From: Streptomyces achromogenes
Lineage (GTDB): Bacteria; Actinomycetota; Actinomycetes; Streptomycetales; Streptomycetaceae
Reading direction: 5' to 3'
Length of the DNA stretch: 64,000 bases
Assembly (NCBI RefSeq): GCF_030816715.1
Contig: NZ_JAUSYH010000001.1
Location: 7,874,001 to 7,938,000 of the forward strand
Shown in pieces: positions 54,189 to 64,000 of the stretch (positions are counted from its first letter, which is position 1; each line of letters begins with the position of its first letter). The notes beneath the pieces are model-generated. The model saw nothing but the letters and a program-made list of their open reading frames with translations, was not told the origin of the DNA and did not search any database. The position numbers and the translations under genes were made by a program.

Positions 54189-55973
54189 ATGGCACCGAAG
54201 ACGAAGGCGGCCGGCGACGGCACCGGCCTGGTGGAGATGGCCTGGGACCCGATCACCCGGATCGTGGGCAGCCTGGGCATCCACACGAAGATCGACTTCA
54301 AGCAGAAACGGGTCGCGGAGTGCTACAGCACCTCGTCGGTCTTCCGTGGCTACAGCGTCTTCATGCGCGGCAAGGACCCCCGCGACGCCCACTTCATCAC
54401 CAGCCGCATCTGCGGGATCTGCGGGGACAACCACGCCACCTGTTCGGTGTACGCGCAGAACATGGCGTACGGCGTGAAGCCCCCGCACCTCGCCGAGTGG
54501 ATCATCAACCTCGGCGAGTCCGCGGAGTACATGTTCGACCACAACATCTTCCAGGAGAACCTGGTCGGGGTCGACTACTGCGAGAAGATGGTCAGGGAGA
54601 CCAACCCCGGCGTCCTCGAACTCGCCGAACGCACCGAGGCCCCGCACGCGGCCGAGCACGGCTACCGCACGATCGCCGACATCATGCGCTCGCTCAACCC
54701 CCTGGAGGGCGAGTTCTACCGCGAGGCCCTCCAGGTCAGCCGCTACACGCGCGAGATGTTCTGCCTGATGGAGGGCCGCCATGTGCACCCCTCCACGCTC
54801 TACCCGGGCGGCGTCGGCACCATCGCCTCCGTCCAGCTCTTCACGGACTACCTCAGCCGCCTGATGCGCTACGTGGAGTTCATGAAGCGCGTCGTGCCCC
54901 TGCACGACGACCTGTTCGACTTCTTCTACGAGGCGCTGCCCGGCTACGAGGAAGTGGGCCGCCGCCGTGTCCTGCTCGGCTGCTGGGGCGCGCTCAACGA
55001 CCCCGAGCACTGCGACTTCACCTACGCCAACATGACGGACTGGGGCCGGCGGATGTTCGTCACGCCCGGCGTCATCGTCGACGGCAAACTGGTCACCAAC
55101 GACCTCACCGAGATCAACCTCGGCATCCGCATCCTGCTGGGCAGCTCCTACTACGAGGACTGGCAGGGCCAGGAGCAGTTCGTCACCCGCGACCCGCTCG
55201 GCAACCCGGTGGACCCGCGCCACCCGTGGAACCAGCACACCATCCCCGCCCCGCAGAAGCGCGACTTCGACGACAAATACAGCTGGGTCATGTCGCCGCG
55301 CTGGTTCGACGGCAAGGACCACCTCGCGCTGGACACCGGCGGCGGCCCCATCGCCCGCCTGTGGTCGACCGCGTTGTCCGGACTCGTCGACATCGGGTAC
55401 GTCAAGGCCACCGGCCACAGCGTGGTCATCAACCTGCCCCGCACCATGACCAAGCCGGAGACCACCTTCGAGTGGAAGATCCCGCAGTGGTCCAACGCCC
55501 TGGAGCGCAACCGCGCCCGCACCTACTTCCAGGCGTACGCGGCCGCCGTCGCCCTGCACTTCGCGGAGAAGGGCCTCGAGGAGGTCCGCGCCGGACGCAC
55601 CCAGACCTGGGAGAAGTTCGAGGTCCCCGACGAGGGCATCGGCGTCGGCTTCACCGAGGCCGTCCGCGGCGTGCTGTCCCACCACATGGTGATCCGCGAC
55701 GGCAAGATCGCCAACTACCACCCGTACCCGCCCACCCCCTGGAACGCCAGCACCAGGGACACCTTCGGCACCCCGGGCCCGTACGAGGACGCCGTGCAGA
55801 ACACGCCCATCTTCGAGGAGAACACCCCGGAGAACTTCAAGGGCATCGACATCATGCGCGCCGTCCGCAGCTTCGACCCCTGTCTGCCCTGCGGCGTCCA
55901 CATGTACGTCGGCGGCGGCAAGACGGTGAAGTCGATGCACGTGCCCACCGGCCTGAGCGGACTGGGCGGATGA
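54189..55973 (+). CDS. hhyL: [NiFe]-hydrogenase large subunit, group 1h/5 type
   Basis: 594 residues. Holds the Ni-Fe(CN)2(CO) centre. L1 motif RICGICGDNH (Cys75, Cys78) and L2 motif DPCLPCGVH (Cys565, Cys568) supply the four ligands. After His571 there is a 23-residue tail that the maturation protease is expected to remove. The N-terminal WDPITRIVGSLGIH is typical of the family. It follows the small subunit by 83 bp and its stop overlaps the next gene by 4 nt. Confidence 0.96.
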   Translation: MAPKTKAAGDGTGLVEMAWDPITRIVGSLGIHTKIDFKQKRVAECYSTSSVFRGYSVFMRGKDPRDAHFITSRICGICGDNHATCSVYAQNMAYGVKPPHLAEWIINLGESAEYMFDHNIFQENLVGVDYCEKMVRETNPGVLELAERTEAPHAAEHGYRTIADIMRSLNPLEGEFYREALQVSRYTREMFCLMEGRHVHPSTLYPGGVGTIASVQLFTDYLSRLMRYVEFMKRVVPLHDDLFDFFYEALPGYEEVGRRRVLLGCWGALNDPEHCDFTYANMTDWGRRMFVTPGVIVDGKLVTNDLTEINLGIRILLGSSYYEDWQGQEQFVTRDPLGNPVDPRHPWNQHTIPAPQKRDFDDKYSWVMSPRWFDGKDHLALDTGGGPIARLWSTALSGLVDIGYVKATGHSVVINLPRTMTKPETTFEWKIPQWSNALERNRARTYFQAYAAAVALHFAEKGLEEVRAGRTQTWEKFEVPDEGIGVGFTEAVRGVLSHHMVIRDGKIANYHPYPPTPWNASTRDTFGTPGPYEDAVQNTPIFEENTPENFKGIDIMRAVRSFDPCLPCGVHMYVGGGKTVKSMHVPTGLSGLGG

Positions 55974-56506
55974 GCGCGGCGACGGCGGCGACGCCGGTGA
56001 ACGCGGAGCAGACCGGACGCCGTGTCGAGGAGGTGCTGGAGCGGCTGACCGCGAGCGGCGACCCGGCCGCCGCCGCGGCCGCGGAGGAACTCGTGCGGTC
56101 CCTCATGGACTTCTACGGCGCCGGTCTGGCCCGCATCCTCCACCTGCTGTCCGCCGCCCCGGGCGGTCCGGCGGCGCGGCTGCTCGGCGACGAGCTGGTC
56201 GCGAGCCTGCTCGTCCTGCACGACCTGCACCCCGAGGACCGCGACGCCCGCATCGCGCGGGCCCTCGACAGCGTCCGCGAACACGCCCTGGAGATGGTGG
56301 ACTTCGACGAGGGCAGCGGCACCCTGTCGCTGCGGGCCCAGGAATCCGGCGGCGGCTGCGGATGCGGCTCCGGCGCGGATGCCCGGCAGGCCGCGGAGGC
56401 CGCCCTCGCCTGCTTCGCGCCGGAAGTCAGGGCCGTCGACGTGCGGACCGCGCCCGCGGGGCCCCCGCTCCTGCAGATCGGCACCGTCCCGAAGGGCGCC
56501 CGATGA
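55970..56506 (+). CDS. Hydrogenase-associated NifU-like/Cys-rich protein
   Basis: 178 residues, coupled to the large subunit by ATGA. Mostly helical, then a Cys cluster GGGCGCGSGADA (about residue 125) and a small domain with ALACFAPEVRAVDV. The second half recalls the NifU C-terminal scaffold domain but the Cys spacing (CxC) differs, so a role in Fe-S cluster delivery or electron transfer for the hydrogenase is only a guess. Conserved presence behind hhyL in related gene clusters is what I recall of actinobacteria. Confidence 0.65.
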   Translation: MSAATAATPVNAEQTGRRVEEVLERLTASGDPAAAAAAEELVRSLMDFYGAGLARILHLLSAAPGGPAARLLGDELVASLLVLHDLHPEDRDARIARALDSVREHALEMVDFDEGSGTLSLRAQESGGGCGCGSGADARQAAEAALACFAPEVRAVDVRTAPAGPPLLQIGTVPKGAR

Positions 56507-57165
56507 CGGCGTCCCCGGCGACGCGCACGCACGGCCTGCGGAGGTTCGTCACCGAACGCGCCCCGCAGCCCGAACGGTGCGAACTGTGCGCCGTGACGGT
56601 CCCGGCGGACCACCGCCACCTGGTCGACACCGAGAAACGCGCCCTCGTCTGCGCCTGCGCCCCCTGCGGGCTGCTGATGGAACAGCCGGGGGCCGCCGCG
56701 GGCCGCTTCCGCACAGTCCCGCACCGCTACCTCGCCGACCCTGCACACCACCTCGACGACAGCGCGTGGGACGCCCTGCAGATCCCGGTCGGCGTCGCCT
56801 TCCTCTTCCGCAACGCGGCACTCGACCGGCTGGTCGCCCTCTACCCGAGCCCGGCCGGCGCCACCGAGAGCGAACTCGACCCCGCCACCTGGACGGACGT
56901 CCTCGGCGGCAGCCGCCTCGCCGCACTGCTCGAACCCGATGTGGAGGCGCTGCTGCTGCGCCGCACCGACGGCGGCTGCGCGTGCCACCTCGTCCCCATC
57001 GACGTCTGCTACGAACTCGTCGGCCGTATGCGCCTGTTGTGGCAGGGCTTCGACGGCGGGGCCGAGGCCCGCGCCGCTCTGGACGCGTTCTTCGCGGACG
57101 TCGCGCGCCGCGCCCGGCCCGTGGACGAGGCGGAGCGCCCGTCGCGGAAGGCGGTGCGGCCGTGA
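56503..57165 (+). CDS. Hydrogenase-associated protein, DUF5947-like
   Basis: 220 residues, overlapping the previous gene by 4 nt. Zinc-finger-like N terminus with CELCAV, later CACAPCG, and a further Cys pair GGCACHLV near the C terminus; the rest is helical with Trp-rich segments. I associate it with DUF5947, from memory. No transmembrane helix. Function unknown; coupling within the hydrogenase operon suggests maturation or assembly. Confidence 0.65.
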   Translation: MTASPATRTHGLRRFVTERAPQPERCELCAVTVPADHRHLVDTEKRALVCACAPCGLLMEQPGAAAGRFRTVPHRYLADPAHHLDDSAWDALQIPVGVAFLFRNAALDRLVALYPSPAGATESELDPATWTDVLGGSRLAALLEPDVEALLLRRTDGGCACHLVPIDVCYELVGRMRLLWQGFDGGAEARAALDAFFADVARRARPVDEAERPSRKAVRP

Positions 57166-57884
57166 CGGACTTCTCCTTCGCCTGCACCGGCGTGCGCGCC
57201 GACCGGTACGCCGCAGGACCGACCCTGGTCTTCCGGCTGCGGGTCACCGCCGCGGCCGGCGCACGCGTGCACGCCCTCGCGCTGCGCTGCCAGATCCGCA
57301 TCGAACCCGCCCGCCGGGCCTACGGGGCGGCCGAGGCCGACGGACTGTCCGACCTCTTCGGCGAGCGCTCCCGCTGGGGCAGCACGCTCCAGCCGGTGCA
57401 GTTCGCCCAGGTCGCGCTTATGGTCCCGAGTTTCACCGGAGAGATCGAGACCGACCTCGTGGTGCCCTGCACGTACGACATGGACGTCGCCGCGACCCGC
57501 TATCTCACCGCCCTCACCGACGGCGAGGTCCCGCTGCTGATGCTGTTCTCCGGCACGGCCTTCACCGGCGACGGCGGATTCCAGGTCGAGCCGGTTCCGT
57601 GGGACCGGGAGGCGGCTTTCCGGATGCCGGTCACCACGTGGCGGGAGATGATCGAGCAGCACTTCCCCGGCTGCGGCTGGATCCGGCTGCCGCGCGACAC
57701 CATGGACGCCCTGCTCGCCTACCGCTCCCGGCACGCCCTGACGTCCTGGGAGGCGACCCTCAAGGCCCTGCTCGGCGACGACGGCGGCGGCAACGGGGAC
57801 GGCGGCGACGACGGTGTCCTGGCACCGCCCGCGCGCGACCCGTTCCGCGCGCTCACCGGGAGCACCGGAAGGACGGATCCGTGA
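57162..57884 (+). CDS. Hydrogenase-associated protein of unknown function (DUF6084-like)
   Basis: 240 residues, GTG start overlapping the previous stop (GTGA). A beta-rich protein: FACTGVRADRYAAGPTLVFRL at the N terminus, then repeated short strands and a conserved WREMIEQHFPGCGWIRL segment. It has a Gly/Asp-rich linker near residue 205 and an unstructured C terminus. No motif for a known enzyme. The name DUF6084 is recalled, not checked. Confidence 0.6.
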   Translation: MTDFSFACTGVRADRYAAGPTLVFRLRVTAAAGARVHALALRCQIRIEPARRAYGAAEADGLSDLFGERSRWGSTLQPVQFAQVALMVPSFTGEIETDLVVPCTYDMDVAATRYLTALTDGEVPLLMLFSGTAFTGDGGFQVEPVPWDREAAFRMPVTTWREMIEQHFPGCGWIRLPRDTMDALLAYRSRHALTSWEATLKALLGDDGGGNGDGGDDGVLAPPARDPFRALTGSTGRTDP

Positions 57885-59341
57885 CCGTGACCGCCTTCGC
57901 GCCCGAGACCGAGGAACGGTTCGCCCTCGCCCGGCAGGTGGCCGACGCCGTCCTCTTCGAGGGCTATGTGCTCTACCCGTACCGGGCCTCCGCCGCCAAG
58001 AACCGGCTGCGCTGGCAGTTCGGGGTGCTGGTGCCGCCCGGCTGGGGCGCGGAGTGCGAGGAGCACGACTTCCAGCACACCGAGTGCCTGATGGAGCCGA
58101 AGGCGGGCGCGACCCTCTCGGTCGAGGTGCGCTTCCTGCACGCCCGACGGCGCACCGTGCAGCGGACCCGCCCGGACGGCGGCTACGACACGGTGCCCGA
58201 ACTCCGCCTCGACGACCGGGTGCTGATGCCCTGGGACGAGGGGAGCGAGGAACGGGTCGAGGTGGTCGCGTCGGTGGACGAACTCCTCGGGGACGGCGTC
58301 ACGCATCCCTTCCGCCGCCCCGCCCGCGAGGACACCGAACCGGTCCTGGACGCGGCCGGCCGCACCGTGGGCCGGCTGGTCCGGCGGTGCGAGGAGATCA
58401 GCGGGACGATCCGGCTGTCCGTCCGCGAACTCGACGGCCCCTACCGGACCCTGCGGCTGACCGCCGTCGTCGAGAACACCAGCGACTGGGCGCCCTCCGG
58501 GAGCCACGGCGCCGGCCGGGACGCGGCGCTGCCGCACTCCCTGGTGGCCACCCACCTCCTCATGGCGCTCAGCGCCGGATCGTTCCTGTCGATGACCGAT
58601 CCCCCCGAGTGGGCCAAGGGCGCGGTCGCCGCCTGCCGCAACCTGCACACCTGGCCCGTGCTCGCCGGCGAACCCGGCCGCGCCGACCTCGTGCTGTCCT
58701 CGCCGATCATCCTGGAGGACCATCCGGCCATCGCCCCGGAGAGCCCCGGCGCGCTCTACGACGCCACCGAGATCGACGAGATCCTCGCGCTGCGCACCGC
58801 GGCCCTCACCGACGAGGAGAAACGGGAGGCCCGGGGCACCGACGAGCGGGCGGCCGCGGTGATCGAGCTGGCCGACTCCATGCCGGCCGAGGTCCTGGAG
58901 AGGCTGCACGGCGCGGTGCGCAGCCTGCGCGAGGTCACCGGCCCGGGCCCCGCCGCGCCGGGTCCGGCCGCCGCCGACCCCGCCGTCCCGCACACGGGCT
59001 TCCCCGACGAGTACGGGGTGCAGAGACCCGACACCCCCTGGTGGGACCCCGCGAGCGAGGCCGGCTTCGACCCCGCGCGGGACCGGGTGCTCGTCGACGG
59101 CCTGCCGGTGGGCAAGGGCAGCCGCGTCGCGCTGCGACCTGGCCTGCGGCGCACCGACGCGCAGGACATCTTCCTGCAGGGCCGCACGGCGACCGTCGAG
59201 GCGGTCCTGCACGACGTCGACGGCGGGGTGCACCTGGCGGTCACGGTCGACGGCGACCCGGGCGCCGACATCCGGCGCGAGCAGGGGCGGTTCCTGTACT
59301 TCCAGCCCGACGAGGTCACACCGCTGGAGGAGGACGGATGA
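57881..59341 (+). CDS. Hydrogenase-associated large protein of unknown function
   Basis: 486 residues, GTG start overlapping the previous stop. Contains VLFEGYVLYPYRASAAKNRLRWQFG at the N terminus, a central domain with SVRELDGPYRTL and VATHLLMALSAGSF, and a C-terminal basic/acidic domain with VDGLPVGKGSRVALRP and GRTATVEAVLHDVDGG. Cys residues are few. I do not recognise a catalytic motif. Its place just before the maturation protease points to a hydrogenase-specific assembly function, which is inference. Confidence 0.7.
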   Translation: MTVTAFAPETEERFALARQVADAVLFEGYVLYPYRASAAKNRLRWQFGVLVPPGWGAECEEHDFQHTECLMEPKAGATLSVEVRFLHARRRTVQRTRPDGGYDTVPELRLDDRVLMPWDEGSEERVEVVASVDELLGDGVTHPFRRPAREDTEPVLDAAGRTVGRLVRRCEEISGTIRLSVRELDGPYRTLRLTAVVENTSDWAPSGSHGAGRDAALPHSLVATHLLMALSAGSFLSMTDPPEWAKGAVAACRNLHTWPVLAGEPGRADLVLSSPIILEDHPAIAPESPGALYDATEIDEILALRTAALTDEEKREARGTDERAAAVIELADSMPAEVLERLHGAVRSLREVTGPGPAAPGPAAADPAVPHTGFPDEYGVQRPDTPWWDPASEAGFDPARDRVLVDGLPVGKGSRVALRPGLRRTDAQDIFLQGRTATVEAVLHDVDGGVHLAVTVDGDPGADIRREQGRFLYFQPDEVTPLEEDG

Positions 59342-59910
59342 AGCCCTCCGCACCGCCGGACCCCAGAACCCTCGTCGCCGGCATCGGCAACGTGTTCCTC
59401 GGCGACGACGGCTTCGGCGTGGAGACCGTCCGCCGGCTCGCCGAACGCGACCTGCCCGGCCGCACCGAGGTCGTGGACATCGGCGTACGGGGGGTGCACC
59501 TCGCCTACCAGCTGCTGGACGGCTACGACACCCTCGTCCTCGTGGACGCCACGTCCCGCGGCGAGGCCCCGGGCACCCTGTACGTCATCGAACACGATGT
59601 CGGCGCGGCCCCTTCGCCGCCCGCCGCCGCGATGGACGGCCACCGGATGACTCCCGACACCGTCCTCGCGCTGTTGGCCACCCTCTGCGCCGGCACCGGC
59701 ACGGAGCCGCCGCGCCGCGTCCTCGTCGTCGGCTGCGAACCGGCCTCGGTGGAGGAGGGCGTCGGGCTGAGCGCGCCGGTGTCCGACGCCGTGCCACGGG
59801 CCGTCCGGCTGATCGAAGAACTGCTGCGGAGCGGCGAGCCGTCCGCGGCGCAGACCCCGACCGCGCAGACCCCGACCGCACAGACCCCGACCGCACGTGC
59901 TTCGACATGA
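59338..59910 (+). CDS. hybD: HybD/HyaD-type hydrogenase maturation protease
   Basis: 190 residues. Cleaves the C-terminal tail of the large subunit after metal insertion. The metal-sensing acid pair is in GIGNVFLGDDGFGVE (residues ~16-30), a further Asp in LVDATSRGE and the His in DGHRMTPD. Starts overlapping the previous stop by 4 nt. The last ~20 residues are three copies of a 5-residue AQTPT unit not seen in most HybD proteins. Confidence 0.9.
   Translation: MKPSAPPDPRTLVAGIGNVFLGDDGFGVETVRRLAERDLPGRTEVVDIGVRGVHLAYQLLDGYDTLVLVDATSRGEAPGTLYVIEHDVGAAPSPPAAAMDGHRMTPDTVLALLATLCAGTGTEPPRRVLVVGCEPASVEEGVGLSAPVSDAVPRAVRLIEELLRSGEPSAAQTPTAQTPTAQTPTARAST
59848..59892 (+). repeat. Three tandem 15-bp repeats in the hybD 3' end
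   Basis: Three exact or near-exact copies of GCGCAGACCCCGACC (59848-59862, 59863-59877, 59878-59892; the third begins GCA). They encode AQTPT x3 at the protease C terminus. Being in frame, copy-number change would lengthen the tail without breaking the gene. Confidence 0.85.
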
Positions 59911-59921
59911 GGAGAGACGGG

Positions 59922-60026
59922 ATGAAGAAGATCGTCATCGGCGGAGCGGCCCTGGCCGCCGTGGTCGCCGTCTTCGCCGAGGTGTTTCCCGACATCAGGC
60001 GCTACCTGCGGATCCGACGGATGTGA
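59922..60026 (+). CDS. 34-residue single-helix membrane protein in the hydrogenase cluster
   Basis: Too short for most gene finders. ATG at 59922 with GGAGAGACGG upstream, 11 bp after the hybD stop. Sequence KKIVIGGAALAAVVAVFAEVF forms one transmembrane helix with a positively charged N terminus and a basic tail DIRRYLRIRRM. I recall a DUF6893-like family of such small proteins near actinobacterial hydrogenases. It may anchor the soluble hydrogenase to the membrane; inference. Confidence 0.65.
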   Translation: MKKIVIGGAALAAVVAVFAEVFPDIRRYLRIRRM

Positions 60027-60166
60027 CCGCCGGCGCCCCCGGTACGCCGTGCGGTTGCGTCGAACGGCGTACCCGCGGCGCCGTGACGGCGTGCCGGGCC
60101 GTGCGACCCGGGAGGGCGCGCCTCTAATGAAGCCCGGCGGAGGCAGTCTGCGGAAGGACGGAACCC

Positions 60167-60562
60167 GTGCACGAGATGTCCGTGGCGCTGGCCGTCGTCG
60201 ACCAGGTGGCCGAGGCCGCCGGCCGGTCCGCAGGCGTCACGGCCGTGCGATCCGTACGGCTCCAGGTGGGCGAACTGGCCGGCGTCGTACCGGACGCTCT
60301 CGCCTTCTCGTTCGAGCTGGCGTGCGCCGGAACCCTGCTGGAAGGCGCCGAACTGATCACCGAGGCGGTGCCGGGGCGGGCCCGTTGTACGCCCTGTGCG
60401 CACGAATGGGCCGTCGGCATGCCACCCCGGCTGACCTGCCCCGCGTGCGGCGCGACGCACACCGAGCTGCTCGCCGGCCGGGAGCTGCGAATCGTCGACG
60501 TGCACTGGGAGGACGGCCCCCCGCACGCGTCCACCCGCGAACCGATCTCCGAGGAGCGCTGA
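60167..60562 (+). CDS. hypA: HypA, nickel-delivery zinc protein
   Basis: 131 residues from a GTG at 60167 (GGAAGGACGG upstream), which gives the required N-terminal MHE (His2 binds Ni). The zinc site is CTPC and CPAC (about residues 75 and 93). Partner of HypB in Ni insertion. It follows a 140-bp gap after the small membrane protein, so a second promoter is possible here. Confidence 0.95.
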   Translation: MHEMSVALAVVDQVAEAAGRSAGVTAVRSVRLQVGELAGVVPDALAFSFELACAGTLLEGAELITEAVPGRARCTPCAHEWAVGMPPRLTCPACGATHTELLAGRELRIVDVHWEDGPPHASTREPISEER

Positions 60563-60565
60563 ACC

Positions 60566-61359
60566 ATGTGCCGTGTCGTCGATCTGCGGCAGGCCGTACT
60601 CGCGAAGAACGACGCGAGCGCCGACGCACTGCGCGCCCGCCTCGCCGCCCGCGGCACGGCCGTCGTCAACCTGCTGTCCAGTCCCGGCAGCGGCAAGACC
60701 GCGCTGCTGGAGCAGGAACTGCTGCGGGCACGGGAGCGGTCCGTTCCCGTCGCGGCGCTGAGCGCCGATCTCGCCACCGAGAACGACGCGGTCCGCCTCG
60801 CGCGTTCGGGCGTCCCCGTGAAGCAGGTCCTCACCGACGGCCTGTGCCATCTGGAGGCGGGGATGCTCGCCGGTCACCTCGACGGATGGCTGCCCGACGA
60901 CACCCGGCTGCTGTTCGTGGAGAACGTCGGCAACCTGGTCTGCCCGGCCTCCTACGACCTGGGGGAGACCCTGAGGGTCACGCTCGCCAGCGTGACGGAG
61001 GGCGAGGACAAGCCCCTCAAGTACCCCACCGCCTTCGGCCTCGCCCACCTGGTCGTGCTCACCAAGACCGACATCGCGGAGGCCGTCGAGTTCGACGAGA
61101 TCGCGTTCCGCGCGAACGTGGAACGGGTCAACCCGGGCGTCGAGGTGATCCTGACCTCGGCACGCCGGGGGCGGGGGATCGGCGCGCTGCTGGACCGGGC
61201 GACGGCGGCCGCGGCCGGGGAACCGGTCCACACGCCCGTGATGGCCCGGCCGCCGCAGCACCACGGCCACACCCACCCGCACCACGGCCACACCCACCCG
61301 CACGACGGTCACTCCCACGCGCACCCGGAGGCCGACGGCACCATGGCCCACACCCACCC

Positions 61360-61363
<4 letters not shown>
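60566..61363 (+). CDS. hypB: HypB, nickel-binding GTPase with C-terminal His tail
   Basis: 265 residues. P-loop SSPGSGKTALLEQELL near residue 37, then the switch/metal residues ENVGNLVCPA and VLTKTDIAE (G4). Unlike E. coli and most HypB, where the His-rich nickel store is at the N terminus, here it is at the C terminus (about residues 225-262, many repeated HxHxHP units; 18 or so His). GTPase drives Ni transfer with HypA. Starts 4 bp after the hypA stop and overlaps hypF. Confidence 0.95.
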
Positions 61364-63750
<2,387 letters not shown>

Positions 63751-63781
63751 GTAACGCGCGACCCACAGCGAGGAGAGGCTC

Positions 63782-64000
63782 ATGTGCCTGGCGGTACCCG
63801 GCAAAGTGCTGGACATCGAAGAACGTGACGGCACCCGGATGGCCACCGTCGACTTCGGCGGCGTGGTCAAGGAGGTGTGCCTGGAGTACCTGCCCGACCT
63901 CCGGGTCGGCGAGTACGCCATCGTCCACGTCGGGTTCGCCCTGCAACGGCTGGACGAGGAGTCGGCGCGGCAGACGCTCGAACTCTTCGCCGAACTGGGC
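63782..64000 (+). CDS. hypC: HypC chaperone (cut by window edge)
   Basis: First 73 codons seen; the gene continues beyond the window. MCLAVPGKVLDIEE is the invariant HypC start: Cys2 binds the Fe(CN)2CO moiety together with HypD. AGGAGAGG is upstream. Starts 31 bp after hypF. Confidence 0.96.
   Translation, partial: MCLAVPGKVLDIEERDGTRMATVDFGGVVKEVCLEYLPDLRVGEYAIVHVGFALQRLDEESARQTLELFAELG

Overview
The window is high-GC (roughly 73%) chromosomal DNA with dense short-spaced operons, GTG starts, many 4-nt stop/start overlaps, GGAGG-type ribosome binding sites and AT-poor stem-loop terminators. Gene content (ergothioneine egtABCD, Lrp and PucR regulators, Tat/lipoprotein-exported glycosidase and binding protein, hybrid aerobic/CbiD cobalamin pathway with cobN behind a B12 riboswitch, group 1h/5 [NiFe]-hydrogenase) points to a Streptomyces or very close relative, an aerobic spore-forming soil actinobacterium. 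No rRNA, tRNA, CRISPR array, prophage or intact insertion sequence was seen.

Layout. 1-8 kb: HAD phosphatase, dodecin, sugar-binding lipoprotein, a PLP decarboxylase divergent from an Lrp regulator with a 19-bp palindrome between them, a second Lrp regulator, a PaaN-like aldehyde dehydrogenase lacking its catalytic cysteine and preceded by a collapsed aminotransferase remnant, and a lipoprotein. 8.2-12.6 kb: egtDCBA (minus strand; order of transcription A-B-C-D) for ergothioneine, without egtE. 13-17.8 kb: PARG-like macrodomain protein, MazF-like protein, flotillin, an NfeD-like small protein and a frameshifted amidase. 18-19.4 kb: secreted GH43/CBM42-type arabinan-active enzyme. 19.5-30.9 kb: cobalamin corrin-ring genes cobL-cobM, cbiD, cobK, cobIJ-cobH-cobG and riboswitch-cobN. 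31-48.6 kb: mixed housekeeping and stress genes: SpoIIE-type phosphatase, quinone oxidoreductase/ArsR pair, PucR regulator, esterase, TerC, FkbM methyltransferase, FMN reductase/TetR pair with twin operators, a LacI-pobA-aldehyde dehydrogenase aromatic cluster, thioredoxin divergent from a disulfide-type flavoprotein, peptide deformylase, PepSY membrane protein and a TPR protein.

48.8-64 kb: the most distinctive region, all on the plus strand: a Rieske protein, two small proteins, HypX (CO-ligand synthesis in air), then hydrogenase small and large subunits, four translationally coupled accessory genes of unknown function, a maturation protease, a 34-residue membrane protein, and hypA-hypB-hypF-hypC (hypC runs off the right edge; hypD and hypE are expected beyond it). 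The small subunit has Asp in place of one proximal-cluster cysteine, the hallmark of the O2-insensitive, high-affinity group that scavenges atmospheric H2. The unknown accessory genes are the best candidates for undescribed biology here.

Several decayed genes are scattered through the window (aminotransferase, amidase, MFS transporter tail, histidine-kinase tail). All assignments rest on motif recognition by eye; no database search was run.
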